NCBI RefSeq assembly: GCF_000720765.1 | Contig: NZ_JODC01000015.1 | Location: forward strand, 186,001-250,000 | Source of the DNA: Streptomyces sp. NRRL S-646 | Lineage (GTDB): Bacteria; Actinomycetota; Actinomycetes; Streptomycetales; Streptomycetaceae | Direction: 5' to 3' | DNA length: 64,000 nucleotides | Shown: piece by piece, positions 24,556-33,721 of the stretch | Numbering within the stretch: the stretch's first letter is position 1 | Layout: the number at the start of each line of letters is the position of its first letter | Made by a program: the position numbers and the translations under genes | Notes under the pieces: model-generated | What the model saw: the letters and a program-made list of their open reading frames with translations, nothing else | Database searches by the model: none | Told to the model about the DNA's origin: nothing

Positions 24556-25863
24556 ATGGCGACTCCGGTATTCGAGGAATTCGATCCGGCAAGCGACTGC
24601 GACTGCCCGGGATGTGCCCACTGGCGGAGTGTTCTGCCGTTTTCGCGGGCGGGCCGGCACCCGGCGGCCCGCCGGGCAGTGATCGTGGCGGCCGCCGCGT
24701 CCGCGGCCCTCGGCGCGGGGCACGTGGCACCGGCGTTCGCCGCCCCGCAGCTACCGCCCGGACCGGGCGTTTCCGCAGGCAGCGAGGTTGTCACCCCGCA
24801 GGGCCCCCGGGCCCGGCTGCACGGCCGCAGCGGGCCGCCCATCGAGCCCGCGAGTGAGGTCAAGGCGCCCCAGACCACCCGCGCGGAGATCATCACCCGG
24901 GCCAAGAAATGGGTCGACGCGAAGGTGCCGTACAGCATGGAGGCCTACTGGTCCGACGGTTACCGGCAGGACTGCTCGGGCTATGTCTCGATGGCCTGGG
25001 GACTGCCCGGAAACGAATGGACGGGCACCCTCGGCCAGTTCGGGGAGCGCGTCAGCAAGGAGGAACTGCAGCCCGGCGACATTCTGCTGTTCCACAATCC
25101 GCAGAACCCGGAGAGGGGCTCGCACGTCGTCATTTTCGGCGGCTGGAAGGACTACACGCACACCTCGTACCTCGCCTACGAGCAGCGGCCCCCGCGGGCC
25201 CGCCGGAAGGACACCCCGTACGCCTACTGGAACCAGGCGAACCGCTATGTCCCCTATCGCTACAAGGGGCTCAAGGAGGACGCGGCGGCGGGTCCGGACA
25301 AGCCGAAGCCGCCGGCCGCCGCGGCGACGCCGTACCCGGGAGCGGCGTATTTCGGCCCCGGCGCGAACAACAAGTACGTGACCCAGCTCGGGCAGATGCT
25401 CGTCGCGCGCGGTGCCGGGCCGTTCTACACATTGGGCCCCGGCCCGCGCTGGTCGGACGCGGACCGTCGGGCCACCGGGGCCTTCCAGCTGGCCCAGGGC
25501 TGGAGGGGCGCAGACGCCCGCGGGTTGCCGGGGCCGCTGACCTGGGAGCTGCTGGCGTCGGGCGAGGGCAAGGACATCGCTGCGGTCGAGGCGCCCGATC
25601 CGCAGGTGCCTTCGTCCCACGGAGTGCCGGGCTACCCGGGGCGGGCGGTGTTCCGCCCGGGCGCCTCCAACCCGTACGTCACCCAGCTGGGGGAGCAGCT
25701 GGTGAAGAAGGGATTCGACAAGTACTACACGGACGATCCGGGGCCGGACTGGGACGAGGAGGACCGGCGCAACGTCGAGGACTTCCAGCGCTCCCAGGGC
25801 TGGCGGGGCGGCGCGGCGGACGGCGTCCCGGGCCCGGAGACCTGGCGGCGGCTCTTCTCCTGA
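24556..25863 (+). CDS. secreted NlpC/P60-like hydrolase with two peptidoglycan-binding repeats
   Basis: This encodes 435 residues. An unusual N-terminus with CDCPGCAHWR precedes an export-like segment (AVIVAAAASAALGAGHVAPAF, split here at about 36-57). The next domain has an NlpC/P60-type catalytic cysteine in DCSGYVSMAW and a histidine in GSHVVIFGGW. Two repeats of about 75 residues follow, each with YVTQLG, WSDADRR or WDEEDRR and QGWRG, the peptidoglycan-binding pattern. It would cleave wall peptides or bind the wall near the tip-glycan machinery. GAGGGGA sits 5 nt before ATG 24556. Confidence 0.75.
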   Translation: MATPVFEEFDPASDCDCPGCAHWRSVLPFSRAGRHPAARRAVIVAAAASAALGAGHVAPAFAAPQLPPGPGVSAGSEVVTPQGPRARLHGRSGPPIEPASEVKAPQTTRAEIITRAKKWVDAKVPYSMEAYWSDGYRQDCSGYVSMAWGLPGNEWTGTLGQFGERVSKEELQPGDILLFHNPQNPERGSHVVIFGGWKDYTHTSYLAYEQRPPRARRKDTPYAYWNQANRYVPYRYKGLKEDAAAGPDKPKPPAAAATPYPGAAYFGPGANNKYVTQLGQMLVARGAGPFYTLGPGPRWSDADRRATGAFQLAQGWRGADARGLPGPLTWELLASGEGKDIAAVEAPDPQVPSSHGVPGYPGRAVFRPGASNPYVTQLGEQLVKKGFDKYYTDDPGPDWDEEDRRNVEDFQRSQGWRGGAADGVPGPETWRRLFS

Positions 25864-25963
25864 GCGGTTCCGCCGGTACCGGCTCTTTGTCTTCCCAGCG
25901 GTTTGAGCAGTTTGTTTCGACCCACCTGTTGTGACGCATCTGGCGCGGAGGCTGGAGGCACGC

Positions 25964-27076
25964 ATGAGTACGACGACCACTTCACAGACGCCCGAGTCCG
26001 AGGGGCCGGGCAGACCCGGTCGCCTCATCCAGAACGAGGCGACCACCGAGATCCCCGTCCATCTGCTGTTCCGCGACGAAGCGGCCCCGGTGTCCGTGCC
26101 GCTCAGGCCGACGGTGGTCGGCCGCCGGCAGGGGACGGGCGAACAGCCGCGGTTCCGGCGCCCCATGCCGGCGACGCCACGAGCCGCGCCCGAGGTCGAC
26201 CCCGACCTGGGCGAGCGGCCCGCCAGGGTGCTGCCCGCGACGGCGGGCGTGCTCGCCGGGGCCTGCGGGGCGGCCGGCTGCGTGGCGACCTCGTGGTGGG
26301 CCGGCGTCCTGCCGTCCCTCGCGGTGACGGCGCTACGGCTGCCGACGGAACCGGGCGCCGGACTCGGCCCCGCGCAGTGGGCGGCCTATGCGGGCGCCGC
26401 AGCACTGGGCTTCTTCGGGTTCGGCGGCCTCGCGCGCGGCCGGACCGGACGGGCCTGGGTGCTCGGGCTGTACGGCCGCTACCGGGGCACCGTCCGGCGC
26501 ACCGGCCTGATGTGGGTCAACCCGCTGCTGCTGCGCCGCCGGGTCGACGTACGGCTGCGGCACTGGCGCAGCGAGGAGATGCCCGCGGCCGACGGCAACG
26601 GGGTCGCGCTGCGCGTGGTGGTGCTGGTGGTGTGGCGGGTGCGGGACACCGCGCGGGCGGTGCTGGGCATCGAGGACCACGAGACCTATCTGCGCGAGTG
26701 CGTGGAGGCGGCCCTCGCGCGCGTTGCGGTGGAGGCGCCGGGGGCGTCGAAGGGGTCGGTGGAGGTGGTCACGGAGGCGCTGACCCGGCTGACGGCGGCC
26801 GACGCGGCGCCGGTCGGACTCGAGGTCTTCTCGGTGCAGCCGGTCCGAGTCGAGTACGCCCCCGAGGTCGCCGCCGCGATGCAGCGCCGCCGTATCGCCG
26901 CACTGGACGCCGAGCAACGCGCGACCGTGCTCACCTCGGTCGTCGACTCGGTGGAGGACACCGTGACCCGGCTGACCGTGCGCGGCCTGGTGGAACTGGA
27001 CGACTACGAACGCAAGGCGCTGGTCAAGGACTTGACGGTGGCGTTCTGCGCGGGCCGGGGGGAACCGGGCGCCTGA
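25964..27076 (+). CDS. SPFH/Band-7 domain membrane protein
   Basis: This encodes 370 residues. A polar N-terminus of about 85 residues is followed by two membrane helices (about 90-115 and 128-150). An SPFH domain follows: GLMWVNPLLLRRRVDVRLRHW, GVALRVVVLVVWRVRDTARAV and YLRECVEAALARVAVE. The tail RIAALDAEQRATVLTSVVDSV is the family's helical oligomerisation segment. Such stomatin/flotillin-like proteins organise membrane microdomains. CTGGAGG lies 5 nt before ATG 25964. It stands alone between the wall hydrolase and the LPMO; a link to tip growth is only suggested by location. Confidence 0.8.
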   Translation: MSTTTTSQTPESEGPGRPGRLIQNEATTEIPVHLLFRDEAAPVSVPLRPTVVGRRQGTGEQPRFRRPMPATPRAAPEVDPDLGERPARVLPATAGVLAGACGAAGCVATSWWAGVLPSLAVTALRLPTEPGAGLGPAQWAAYAGAAALGFFGFGGLARGRTGRAWVLGLYGRYRGTVRRTGLMWVNPLLLRRRVDVRLRHWRSEEMPAADGNGVALRVVVLVVWRVRDTARAVLGIEDHETYLRECVEAALARVAVEAPGASKGSVEVVTEALTRLTAADAAPVGLEVFSVQPVRVEYAPEVAAAMQRRRIAALDAEQRATVLTSVVDSVEDTVTRLTVRGLVELDDYERKALVKDLTVAFCAGRGEPGA

Positions 27077-27134
27077 TTGGTATGGACATGCCCTTCATAT
27101 GGACACGGCCAAGGAGTGGCAATAATCTGAGACT

Positions 27135-27145
27135 TGGTCTAGACC
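27135..27145. promoter_or_regulatory. DasR-type operator (dre) upstream of the LPMO
   Basis: TGGTCTAGACC is the exact core of the DasR responsive element (consensus ACTGGTCTAGACCACT from memory) and also of Streptomyces chitinase promoter repeats. It lies 45 bp before ATG 27191, the usual distance for repression, and predicts induction by N-acetylglucosamine or chitin. Confidence 0.75.
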
Positions 27146-27190
27146 TGCACGCCTCACAGAACTTCCCCCACGTTCTTCAGGAGCGGCAGC

Positions 27191-27796
27191 ATGCGCAAAA
27201 AGACCAAGTGGTACGCCGCCGCGCTCGGACTCACCACGGCAGGAGCCTTCGTGCTCTCCGCCGGAGGCGCGAGCGGCCACGGCTACACCGACCTCCCCGT
27301 CAGCAGGCAGAAGCTCTGCCAGAACGGCACCGTGACCAACTGCGGCGAGATCCAGTACGAGCCGCAGAGCGTCGAGGGCCCCAAGGGCTTCCCCGCCGCC
27401 GGACCGGCCGACGGCGCCATCTGCTCCGGCGGCAACTCCCGCTTCTCCCAGCTCGACAGCCCGAAGACCCCTGCGGGTGGCGCCTGGCCCACCACCAAGG
27501 TCACGGGCGGGCAGAGCTACACCTTCCGCTGGCAGTTCACCGCCATGCACGCCACCACCGACTTCAAGTACTACGTCACCCGGCAGGGCTGGAACCAGAA
27601 CCACAACCTGGCCCGCTCCGACCTCAACACGACACCGTTCCTGACCGTCCCGTACGGCGGTCAGCGTCCCCCGGCCACCCTCTCCCACAGCGGCACCCTG
27701 CCGTCCGGTCTGAGCGGCCACCACGTGATCGTCGCCGTATGGACGATCGCGGACACGGGCAACGCGTTCTACGCCTGCTCGGACGTCACGTTCTGA
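27191..27796 (+). CDS. lpmP: AA10 lytic polysaccharide monooxygenase
   Basis: This encodes 201 residues. The signal peptide ends at GGASG, so the mature protein starts with H30 (HGYTDLPVSRQ), the N-terminal histidine of the copper brace. The second brace histidine is H120 in FTAMHATTDFKYY, and the axial aromatic is in GNAFYACSDV. There is no extra carbohydrate-binding module. Size and motifs match chitin-active single-domain AA10 enzymes (SCO2833-like, named lpmP in the csl region). It cleaves chitin or tip glycan oxidatively outside the cell. A DasR box lies upstream and CAGGAG precedes the start. The symbol is assigned by context. Confidence 0.88.
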   Translation: MRKKTKWYAAALGLTTAGAFVLSAGGASGHGYTDLPVSRQKLCQNGTVTNCGEIQYEPQSVEGPKGFPAAGPADGAICSGGNSRFSQLDSPKTPAGGAWPTTKVTGGQSYTFRWQFTAMHATTDFKYYVTRQGWNQNHNLARSDLNTTPFLTVPYGGQRPPATLSHSGTLPSGLSGHHVIVAVWTIADTGNAFYACSDVTF

Positions 27797-27922
27797 TCCC
27801 GAACCCGCCCTACGGGGTCCCCCGGATCTCTGAGCCTTTCTTGAGCGAAACCCGCACTACCCGCGGGTACGTTCCTGACACGCCGACCGAACGGTGGCGG
27901 CGTACCCAGACCGGGGGACCTC

Positions 27923-28456
27923 ATGGACGTGTTCTTCTACCTCGTACCCAGCCTCATGATCGCCATCGCGCTCACTGCCCTGATCGGCCTGCTGCTCCGC
28001 GCCCGGCGCATCCGCAGCGCCTGGAACAGCGGGCTCACCGCCGAGGCGCGCTGCCTGAACACGTACACGACGACCAGCGGGGGCGGCGGCGACACCTCCG
28101 TGAGCACGACCCTCCACCACGTCTACGAGTTCACGACCCGCGAGGGCCGTCCGGTCCGTTTCGAGGAGAGCAACGGGCCGCGGACGATCGTCACCGGCGA
28201 CATCGTCACGGTGCGCTACGTGGCCGAGCATCCGGAACAGGCCACGGCGAGGCCGCCCCAGCCCGGCCGGCTGCTGGCCGAGCAGGGCTGCATGCTGGCC
28301 TTCTTCGGCGTGTTCATCGCCTTCTGCGTCTTCTTCATGCTTGCGTTCCACCTGATGTCGGACGGCTTCGACGCCCCCTTCGGCTTCGGCGACGGCGACG
28401 GCGTGGACGACACCACCAACACCGTCGTCGTGGACGGCGTCACGATGACCCCGTGA
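27923..28456 (+). CDS. DUF3592-type membrane protein
   Basis: This encodes 177 residues. The first helix (about 5-26) leads to an extracytoplasmic beta domain with YEFTTREGRPVRFEES and GDIVTVRYVAEHPEQATA, the DUF3592 signature of small bitopic proteins. The second helix (about 116-138) leads to an acidic, glycine-rich end. Function is unknown. GGGGGA precedes ATG 27923. A perfect 12-bp palindrome TACCCGCGGGTA (27858-27869) lies in the leader and might be an operator. Confidence 0.7.
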   Translation: MDVFFYLVPSLMIAIALTALIGLLLRARRIRSAWNSGLTAEARCLNTYTTTSGGGGDTSVSTTLHHVYEFTTREGRPVRFEESNGPRTIVTGDIVTVRYVAEHPEQATARPPQPGRLLAEQGCMLAFFGVFIAFCVFFMLAFHLMSDGFDAPFGFGDGDGVDDTTNTVVVDGVTMTP

Positions 28457-28496
28457 CCCTCCACATCTGACGGTCCATCAATTACCGTGCGCTGCC

Positions 28497-30131
28497 ATGG
28501 AGTCGAAGGCGCGCACGGTCGCGGAACTCGTCGCCGGCCGATGGGGCGACCACCGTCCGGGCCTGTGGTGCGAGGGGCGGGTGCTCACCCACCACGAGGT
28601 GGCCGCCGGTGCCGCAGCCCGTGCGGCCCTGCTGGCCGACCTGCTGCCGCGCGGCGCCGAGCCGCATGTGGGGGTGCTGCTCGACAACACCGCTGAATAT
28701 CCCCTGTGGCTGGGCGCGGCAGCGCTCGCGGGGGCGGCGGTCGCCGGGATCAACCCCACCCGCAGGGGCCCGGAGCTGGCCCGCGACATCCTGCACACGG
28801 AGTGCCGGACGGTCATCACCGAGCGTGGCCGCCTCCCGCTCCTCACCGGCCTCGAACTCCCCGGCGTACGCCTCCTGTTGACCGACAGCGAGGAGTACGA
28901 CGACCTGCTCGCGTCGTATACGGACGCCGAACCGGACGCCTCCCGAGCGACTCCCGACGACCGCCTGCTCCTCTACTTCACCTCGGGCTCGACCGGTGCC
29001 CCGAAGGCCGCGATCTGCACCCAGGGGCGGCTGGCCGCCGCGGGAGCCTCGCTGGTCGGCCAGTTCGGGGTGCGCCCCGAGGACGTGCACTACATCTGTA
29101 TGCCGATGTTCCACGGCAACGCGGTGATCGCCGACTGGGCGCCCGCGCTGGTGGCCGGCGCGGGCGTGGCGCTGCGGCGGCGCTTCTCGGCGTCGGGGTT
29201 CCTGGCGGACGTACGGCAGTACGGGGCGACGTACTTCACGTATGTGGGGCGGGCCGTGCAGTACATCCTGGCCACCGAGGAGCGGGAGGACGACCGGGAC
29301 AATCCCCTGCGGCTGGGCTTCGGCACGGAGGCGGGCGCGTGGGACGCGGCGGCCTTCGAGCGGCGGTTCGGGGTGCGGCTGGTGGAGGGGTACGGGTCGT
29401 CGGAGGGCGGGGCGGCCGTGCAGTGGTCGCCGGGGACGCCGCCGGGTGCGGTCGGGCGGGCGGCGCCCGGCCTCGTCGTACTCGATCCGGAGACGCGCAA
29501 GGTGTGCCCGCCCGCCGTGTTGGACGCGGCCGGGCGGTTGCTGAACGGGGACGAGGCCATAGGGGAGCTGGTGAACCAGGGGTCGAACCCCTTCGAGGGG
29601 TACTGGCGCAACCCCGCGGCGGAGGCCGAGCGGCTCCGCGACGGCTGGTACTGGACAGGCGACCTCTTCTACCGGGACACCGACGGCTACCTCTACTTCG
29701 CCGGCCGCACCGACGACCGCCTCCGCGTCGACAGCGAGAACCTGGCCGCCGCGATGATCGAGAACATCCTCGCCCGGTACGAGGGCGCCGACGCCGTGGC
29801 CGTGTACGCCGTGCCCGATCCGGTGACCGGGGACCAGGTGATGGCGACGATCGCCGGGAGTTTCGACCCGGCGGGTTTCGCCGGCTTCCTGGCCGCCCAG
29901 CCGGACCTCGGGACGAAGATGGCGCCCCGGTTCGTGCGGGTCGTGGAGCGGATGCCGGTCACGGCCACGAACAAGATCCACCGGGCCCAGCTCAGAAGGG
30001 AGGGCTTCCGCTGCGCCGACCCGGTGTGGTGGCGCCCGCCCGGCGAGCAGACGTCCCCCTACCGAAGGCTGACCAGAAAAGACCGGAAAGCCGCCGAAGG
30101 ACCTCTCGCCCCCACAAGAGACCCCACCTGA
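28497..30131 (+). CDS. AMP-dependent acyl-CoA synthetase/ligase
   Basis: This encodes 544 residues. The ATP-binding P-loop LLYFTSGSTGAPKAA near residue 160, GYGSSEGG in the middle, YWTGDLFYRDTDGYLYFAGR near 385 and the C-terminal lysine region ATNKIHRAQLR place it in the ANL superfamily. It activates a carboxylic acid as acyl-AMP and transfers it to CoA; HGNAVIADW and GFGTEAG resemble medium-chain or bile-acid/aryl ligases, but the substrate is unknown. No clear ribosome binding site precedes ATG 28497. A tandem repeat begins just after its stop. Confidence 0.85.
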   Translation: MESKARTVAELVAGRWGDHRPGLWCEGRVLTHHEVAAGAAARAALLADLLPRGAEPHVGVLLDNTAEYPLWLGAAALAGAAVAGINPTRRGPELARDILHTECRTVITERGRLPLLTGLELPGVRLLLTDSEEYDDLLASYTDAEPDASRATPDDRLLLYFTSGSTGAPKAAICTQGRLAAAGASLVGQFGVRPEDVHYICMPMFHGNAVIADWAPALVAGAGVALRRRFSASGFLADVRQYGATYFTYVGRAVQYILATEEREDDRDNPLRLGFGTEAGAWDAAAFERRFGVRLVEGYGSSEGGAAVQWSPGTPPGAVGRAAPGLVVLDPETRKVCPPAVLDAAGRLLNGDEAIGELVNQGSNPFEGYWRNPAAEAERLRDGWYWTGDLFYRDTDGYLYFAGRTDDRLRVDSENLAAAMIENILARYEGADAVAVYAVPDPVTGDQVMATIAGSFDPAGFAGFLAAQPDLGTKMAPRFVRVVERMPVTATNKIHRAQLRREGFRCADPVWWRPPGEQTSPYRRLTRKDRKAAEGPLAPTRDPT

Positions 30132-30149
30132 GGGCGCGCGGGCGACGAA

Positions 30150-30492
30150 GCCCCCACCGCGCACGGCGTCACAGCCGGGGGCCGGCTTCCTCGCCTGCGG
30201 CCACTCGTGCCGGCGGTGTGGGTGGCGAAGACTCCCCGCGTCGCGGCGTCTCCGCCGGTGGCTGACTTTGTCGCCCTGCGGCTGCGACAGCGGCCGGTGC
30301 AAGGGGGTGTGGGTGGCGCGCCCCCGCGTCGCGGCGTCACAGCTGGGGGCCGGCTTCTTCACCCTGCGGCTACTCCGCTGGCGGTGTAAGGGGGTGTGGG
30401 TGGCACCCCCCCGCATCGCGGTGCCACAGCCGGGGGCTGACTTCTTCACCCTGCGGCCACCCCTGCCGCCGGTGTAAGGGGGGTGTGGGTGG
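30150..30492. repeat. tandem array of 87-91-bp GC-rich units
   Basis: Units beginning with GGTGTGGGTGGC start at 30215, 30306, 30393 and 30482 (periods 91, 87 and 89 bp), with a partial one before. Each carries the common parts GCGGCGTC, GGGGGC, CTTCTTCACCCTGCGGC and CCGGTG. The last unit runs into the tRNA-derived module. Related units lie at 46488-46620. Between 30132 and 30642 no gene is seen. Confidence 0.8.
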
Positions 30493-30631
30493 CGAAGCCC
30501 CCACCGCGCGCGGCGAAGCCGCGCAAAAACGACGATGGCGAGACCGGTTCGCGCTTTCCGCGAACATGCCTCGCCATCGCCATCGTGCGCCGCCAGGGAC
30601 TCGAACCCCGGACCCGCTGATTAAGAGTCAG
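30431..30631. repeat. direct repeat module X ending in the 3' half of tRNA-Lys
   Basis: Over 200 bp this matches 46567-46766 with 9 substitutions and no gap. Its last 47 bp (30585-30631) are identical to the 3' half of tRNA-Lys at 24294-24340, including the CTT anticodon. Read on the minus strand the tRNA half is followed by the stem CGATGGCGAG with CTCGCCATCG, an inner GTTCGCG hairpin and then a GTTTTT-like run, so it carries a strong terminator. Confidence 0.85.
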
Positions 30632-30642
30632 TCCGGATCGCC

Positions 30643-31401
30643 CTAGATCGCCAGGGACAGCAGGACCGGCGCCGCGTTCCGGTTCAGGGTGTCCGCGGCC
30701 TGGCGGAGGCGGTGGGCGTCCCCGACCGGGAGGGAGAGGGCCAGGCAGCCGACCGCGGAGCCGGCGCTGATCGGGACGGCCGCGCAGACCGTGCCGACCG
30801 CGTACTCCTGGAGGTCCAGGTGGGGCACGGTGGGCGGCTGGGACTCCAGGCGGGAGAGCAGCAGCCGGTCGCTGGTGATCGTGCGCGAGGTGAGGCGGGC
30901 CAGCTTGTGGCGGGAGAGGTGGTCGCGCCGGCTGTTGTGGTCCAGCTGGCCCAGGAGGCTCTTGCCGATCGCGGTGGCGTGGGCGGAGTACCGGAAGTCG
31001 ACCCACTCGTTGACCACCGGGGTGGTCGGGCCGTCGGCGTACTGGGCGATCTTGACCTCGCCGTCCACGTACCGGCTCAGGTACACGGCCGCGCCCACAG
31101 AGTCGCGCAGCCGGTCCAGGGTGCGCTGGAGCTTGTCGCGCAGTGCCTGCTCGCGGCCCTGTGCGGAGCCGAGGCGGGTGAGGGCGTCGCCCGTGACGTA
31201 GGCCCCGTCGGTGATCTGCTCGACGTAGCCCTCGCGGCGCAGCATCCTCAGGAGGGTGGTCAGCCGCTCCGGGGTGAGGCCGGTGAGCCTGGCGAGCTCG
31301 GTGTCGGTGACTCCGGTGCTGTGCCGTGCCACGGTCTCCAGGACACGCAGGGCGTCCTGGGCCGAGTGGTACGGCGCGGTCGGCTCGTGCTTCAGCGCCA
31401 C
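30643..31401 (-). CDS. IclR-family transcriptional regulator
   Basis: This encodes 252 residues. The winged helix-turn-helix spans about 12-75 (DTELARLTGLTPERLTTLLRML), and the IclR effector domain follows (VYLSRYVDGEVKIAQYADGP, HATAIGKSLLGQL, AVPISAGSAVGCLALSLP). IclR proteins respond to small carboxylates and control catabolic operons. The stop at 30643 is only 11 nt from the tRNA-derived module, which may therefore end its transcript. It could control the ehu-type transporter or the acid-metabolising genes to its right, but no operator is visible. Confidence 0.85.
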   Translation of the reverse strand: MALKHEPTAPYHSAQDALRVLETVARHSTGVTDTELARLTGLTPERLTTLLRMLRREGYVEQITDGAYVTGDALTRLGSAQGREQALRDKLQRTLDRLRDSVGAAVYLSRYVDGEVKIAQYADGPTTPVVNEWVDFRYSAHATAIGKSLLGQLDHNSRRDHLSRHKLARLTSRTITSDRLLLSRLESQPPTVPHLDLQEYAVGTVCAAVPISAGSAVGCLALSLPVGDAHRLRQAADTLNRNAAPVLLSLAI

Positions 31402-31664
31402 GGTGGTCCCCCTGCACTCGCTCTACAACTGGGCCGTATTGCGGACAGTGAATCTCTTCCACAGTAACGGTCAAGCGGCTTGTTGTGAGCGGTTGTTGAC
31501 GAGATTAAGACCCCGGCGCACGGCTCTCAGCAGGAGCGCAGACACTCTGGCATATGCCCTCGTCATGCCCCGGAGCCCGGACCTCGGAGATTGAATCGTG
31601 TTCAACCCCTGAAGCGGCGACATCGCGCCGGAAATTTCCCCGCTCCGGGCCCGGGGCGAGACGG

Positions 31665-32000
31665 TCACCCGCTGTGAGAGCTTCTTCCCGGGCAGATCAG
31701 GTCGTGGTGAAGGTTGGCGACGACTGCCGCCTCCAGCCGGGTGCGCAGCCCCAGCTTCTCGATGATGTGCGCGACATGGGCCTTGACCGTTCGCTCCGCG
31801 ATGCCCAGTTGGCGGGCGAGGAGCCGGTTGGGCAGCCCGCCTCCGAGGAGGACCAGGACCTGTCGCTCGCGGTCCGTCAGCTCATTCACGGCCGGTTCGG
31901 TCTCAACCGGCTGGAATGCGAGCCGACAGGGGCAGTGTGAATCTCCGGACTCGTGCGGTGTGTTGTGGCAGTGGTATTGCGTTGCATCCTTGATCGGCAC
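31665..32000 (-). CDS. small LuxR-type DNA-binding protein without sensor domain
   Basis: This encodes 111 residues. From about residue 38 it carries a complete LuxR/GerE helix-turn-helix (ELTDRERQVLVLLGGGL, ARQLGIAERTVKAHVAHII, EKLGLRTRLEAAV). The first 37 residues contain four histidines and two cysteines and no receiver domain, so it is a short regulator that may need a partner. GGGGAAGG (32011-32018) lies 11 nt before the GTG at 32000, supporting the start. Confidence 0.8.
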   Translation of the reverse strand: MPIKDATQYHCHNTPHESGDSHCPCRLAFQPVETEPAVNELTDRERQVLVLLGGGLPNRLLARQLGIAERTVKAHVAHIIEKLGLRTRLEAAVVANLHHDLICPGRSSHSG

Positions 32001-32175
32001 GGTGATGGCTACCTTCCCCGTTTTCCTTCACCTTCGCTCGACACTCTAGGGCAGAGTCTTCGCGTTCGCGATCAATTAGCGGGATCCCCAGGCAAGTGAA
32101 AGGGGATGGGGTTCAGTTGAGGAAGGCGGGCAGTTATTCGCCGTCTTTGCCTGGTCGGTGAAATGCCGAAGGCGT

Positions 32176-32208
32176 GGGACGGCCCGCCTTCTGCAGGCGG
32201 GCCGTCCC
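32176..32208 (-). terminator. terminator after the 163-residue secreted protein gene
   Basis: GGGACGGCCCGCC (32176-32188) pairs perfectly over 13 bp with GGCGGGCCGTCCC (32196-32208) around TTCTGCA, 25 nt past the stop. Confidence 0.85.
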
Positions 32209-32232
32209 GGGAGTGCGGGGTGCAGTCGCAGC

Positions 32233-32724
32233 TCAGGCCTTGACGCAGACCTTCGCCTCGCTGCGCACCGGGTTCGACTCGTCGAGGGGGGAGTTGACGT
32301 AGGCGAAGGCGCAGATGTTCTGCTTGCCCCTCGGGTTCGTCTCCTTCAGGGCCTTGGTGTACACCTTCTTGGCGGTGCCGCGGGCGGTGGTGTGCTTGAT
32401 GTGGTTGTTGTTGATGCTGATGCCGACGACCACGACCTGGGACATCCGTACCTTGCACTCGCCCGAGGCCGCGCCGTTGGCGGTCCCGCCTGCGCTGACG
32501 GCGACGTAGACGCGGCACTTGTAGCGGGCCGGGCCGGTGGCGACCCACTTCCCGTACGCGTCCTTCCCGACCACGGCGGCCGGACCGGAGTGCGCGGTGT
32601 CGGCGGACGGTACAGCGGTGGCGGCCGGGCTCGCCGCGCCCAGCAGTGCGAGGGACGCGGCGGCTGCCAGGCCTGCGGCTGCGGTGCGGCCAACGGAAGT
32701 GCGGCGAGCGGTGGTCAATGCCAT
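32233..32724 (-). CDS. secreted protein of unknown function
   Basis: This encodes 163 residues. A long alanine-rich signal peptide ends near PAATA (about 37). The mature part of about 125 residues has four cysteines (YKCRVY, GECKVR, NICAFA, KVCVKA), probably two disulphides, and the core VVVVGISINNNHIKHTT. I do not recognise the family. GGAGG lies 9 nt before ATG 32724. It is monocistronic with a strong terminator. Confidence 0.7.
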   Translation of the reverse strand: MALTTARRTSVGRTAAAGLAAAASLALLGAASPAATAVPSADTAHSGPAAVVGKDAYGKWVATGPARYKCRVYVAVSAGGTANGAASGECKVRMSQVVVVGISINNNHIKHTTARGTAKKVYTKALKETNPRGKQNICAFAYVNSPLDESNPVRSEAKVCVKA

Positions 32725-32905
32725 GGGGGGATACCTCCAAGTAGCCGGAACCGGTGACTTGGTTGAAATTCTTCAACGCCGTGTTCCCGGTTGCCATTGG
32801 GACTTGGGGAGGTGTCCACAAGTGCAATGCCCTTATGGGCAGTCGCGTTCAGGGAAGCGTGTGAAGGAAAAGTCACCCACCCTTCACGCGACCGCCCAGG
32901 GCCGG

Positions 32906-33721
32906 TTACAGGACGGCGCTCAGGAATTGCCGAGTGCGCTCGTGGTCAGGCTCGGTGAATATCTTCTGCGGAGAACCGGACTCGATTACCCGGCCCGCGT
33001 CGAACATGAGGACATCGTCGGAGATGTCCCGCGCGAAGTTCATCTCGTGGGTGACGCAGAGCATCGTGATGTCCGTCGTGTGCGCGATGTCGCGCAGCAA
33101 GTCCAGCACCCCGGCCACCAGCTCGGGGTCGAGTGCGGAGGTGACCTCGTCGAGCAGCAGCACCTGGGGGCGCATGGCGAGGGCGCGGGCGATGGCGACG
33201 CGCTGCTGCTGGCCGCCGGAGAGCTGGGTCGGGTACTTGTCCGCTTGCTCGGTCAGGTCGACCAGCTCGAGCAGCTCCCGCGCCCGCTCCTCGGCCTCGT
33301 CCTTGGACAGGCCGAGGACATGCACAGGGGCCTCGGTGATGTTCCGCATGACGTTCATGTTGGGGAACAGGTTGAACTGCTGGAACACCATGCCGATGTT
33401 CTTGCGCACTTCGCGGACGTGCTTCTCGCCGGCCGGGACGAGCCCGTCGCCCCGCACCTCGTGCGTGAGGTACTCGTTGCCGACCTTGATGGTGCCCTCG
33501 TCGGGCTTCGTCAGGGTCATCAGCAGCCGCAGGATCGTGGTCTTGCCCGATCCGGACGGGCCGATCAGCGTGACGTGCTTGCCGGACGAGACGGTGAAGT
33601 CCAGTGAATCGAGGACGGTGTTGGCGCCGAAGCGCTTGGTGACCTTGTCGAAGCGGATCAGCTCGCTGCCGTCCACCGCGGGGTTGGCCGTTTCTTTCGA
33701 GAGGCTGCTGTCAGTGGACAA
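32906..33721 (-). CDS. ehuA: amino-acid/ectoine-type ABC transporter ATP-binding protein
   Basis: This encodes 271 residues. Walker A GPSGSGKT, Q-loop VFQQFNLFPNM, signature LSGGQQQR, Walker B VLLLDEVTSALDP and the H-loop CVTHEMNF are all present, in the polar amino-acid (GlnQ) subgroup. The start is a TTG at 33721, 10 nt inside the preceding permease gene, with GGAG 7 nt upstream; no other start gives the family N-terminus. It is the last gene of a coupled four-gene operon and energises uptake. The ehu name rests on operon order and on the binding protein, and a general polar amino-acid carrier is the alternative. Confidence 0.85.
   Translation of the reverse strand: MSTDSSLSKETANPAVDGSELIRFDKVTKRFGANTVLDSLDFTVSSGKHVTLIGPSGSGKTTILRLLMTLTKPDEGTIKVGNEYLTHEVRGDGLVPAGEKHVREVRKNIGMVFQQFNLFPNMNVMRNITEAPVHVLGLSKDEAEERARELLELVDLTEQADKYPTQLSGGQQQRVAIARALAMRPQVLLLDEVTSALDPELVAGVLDLLRDIAHTTDITMLCVTHEMNFARDISDDVLMFDAGRVIESGSPQKIFTEPDHERTRQFLSAVL

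Noticed and set aside
30150..30492. CRISPR array
   Set aside because: The units are 87-91 bp long, imperfect and lack the repeat-spacer alternation; no cas gene is near.
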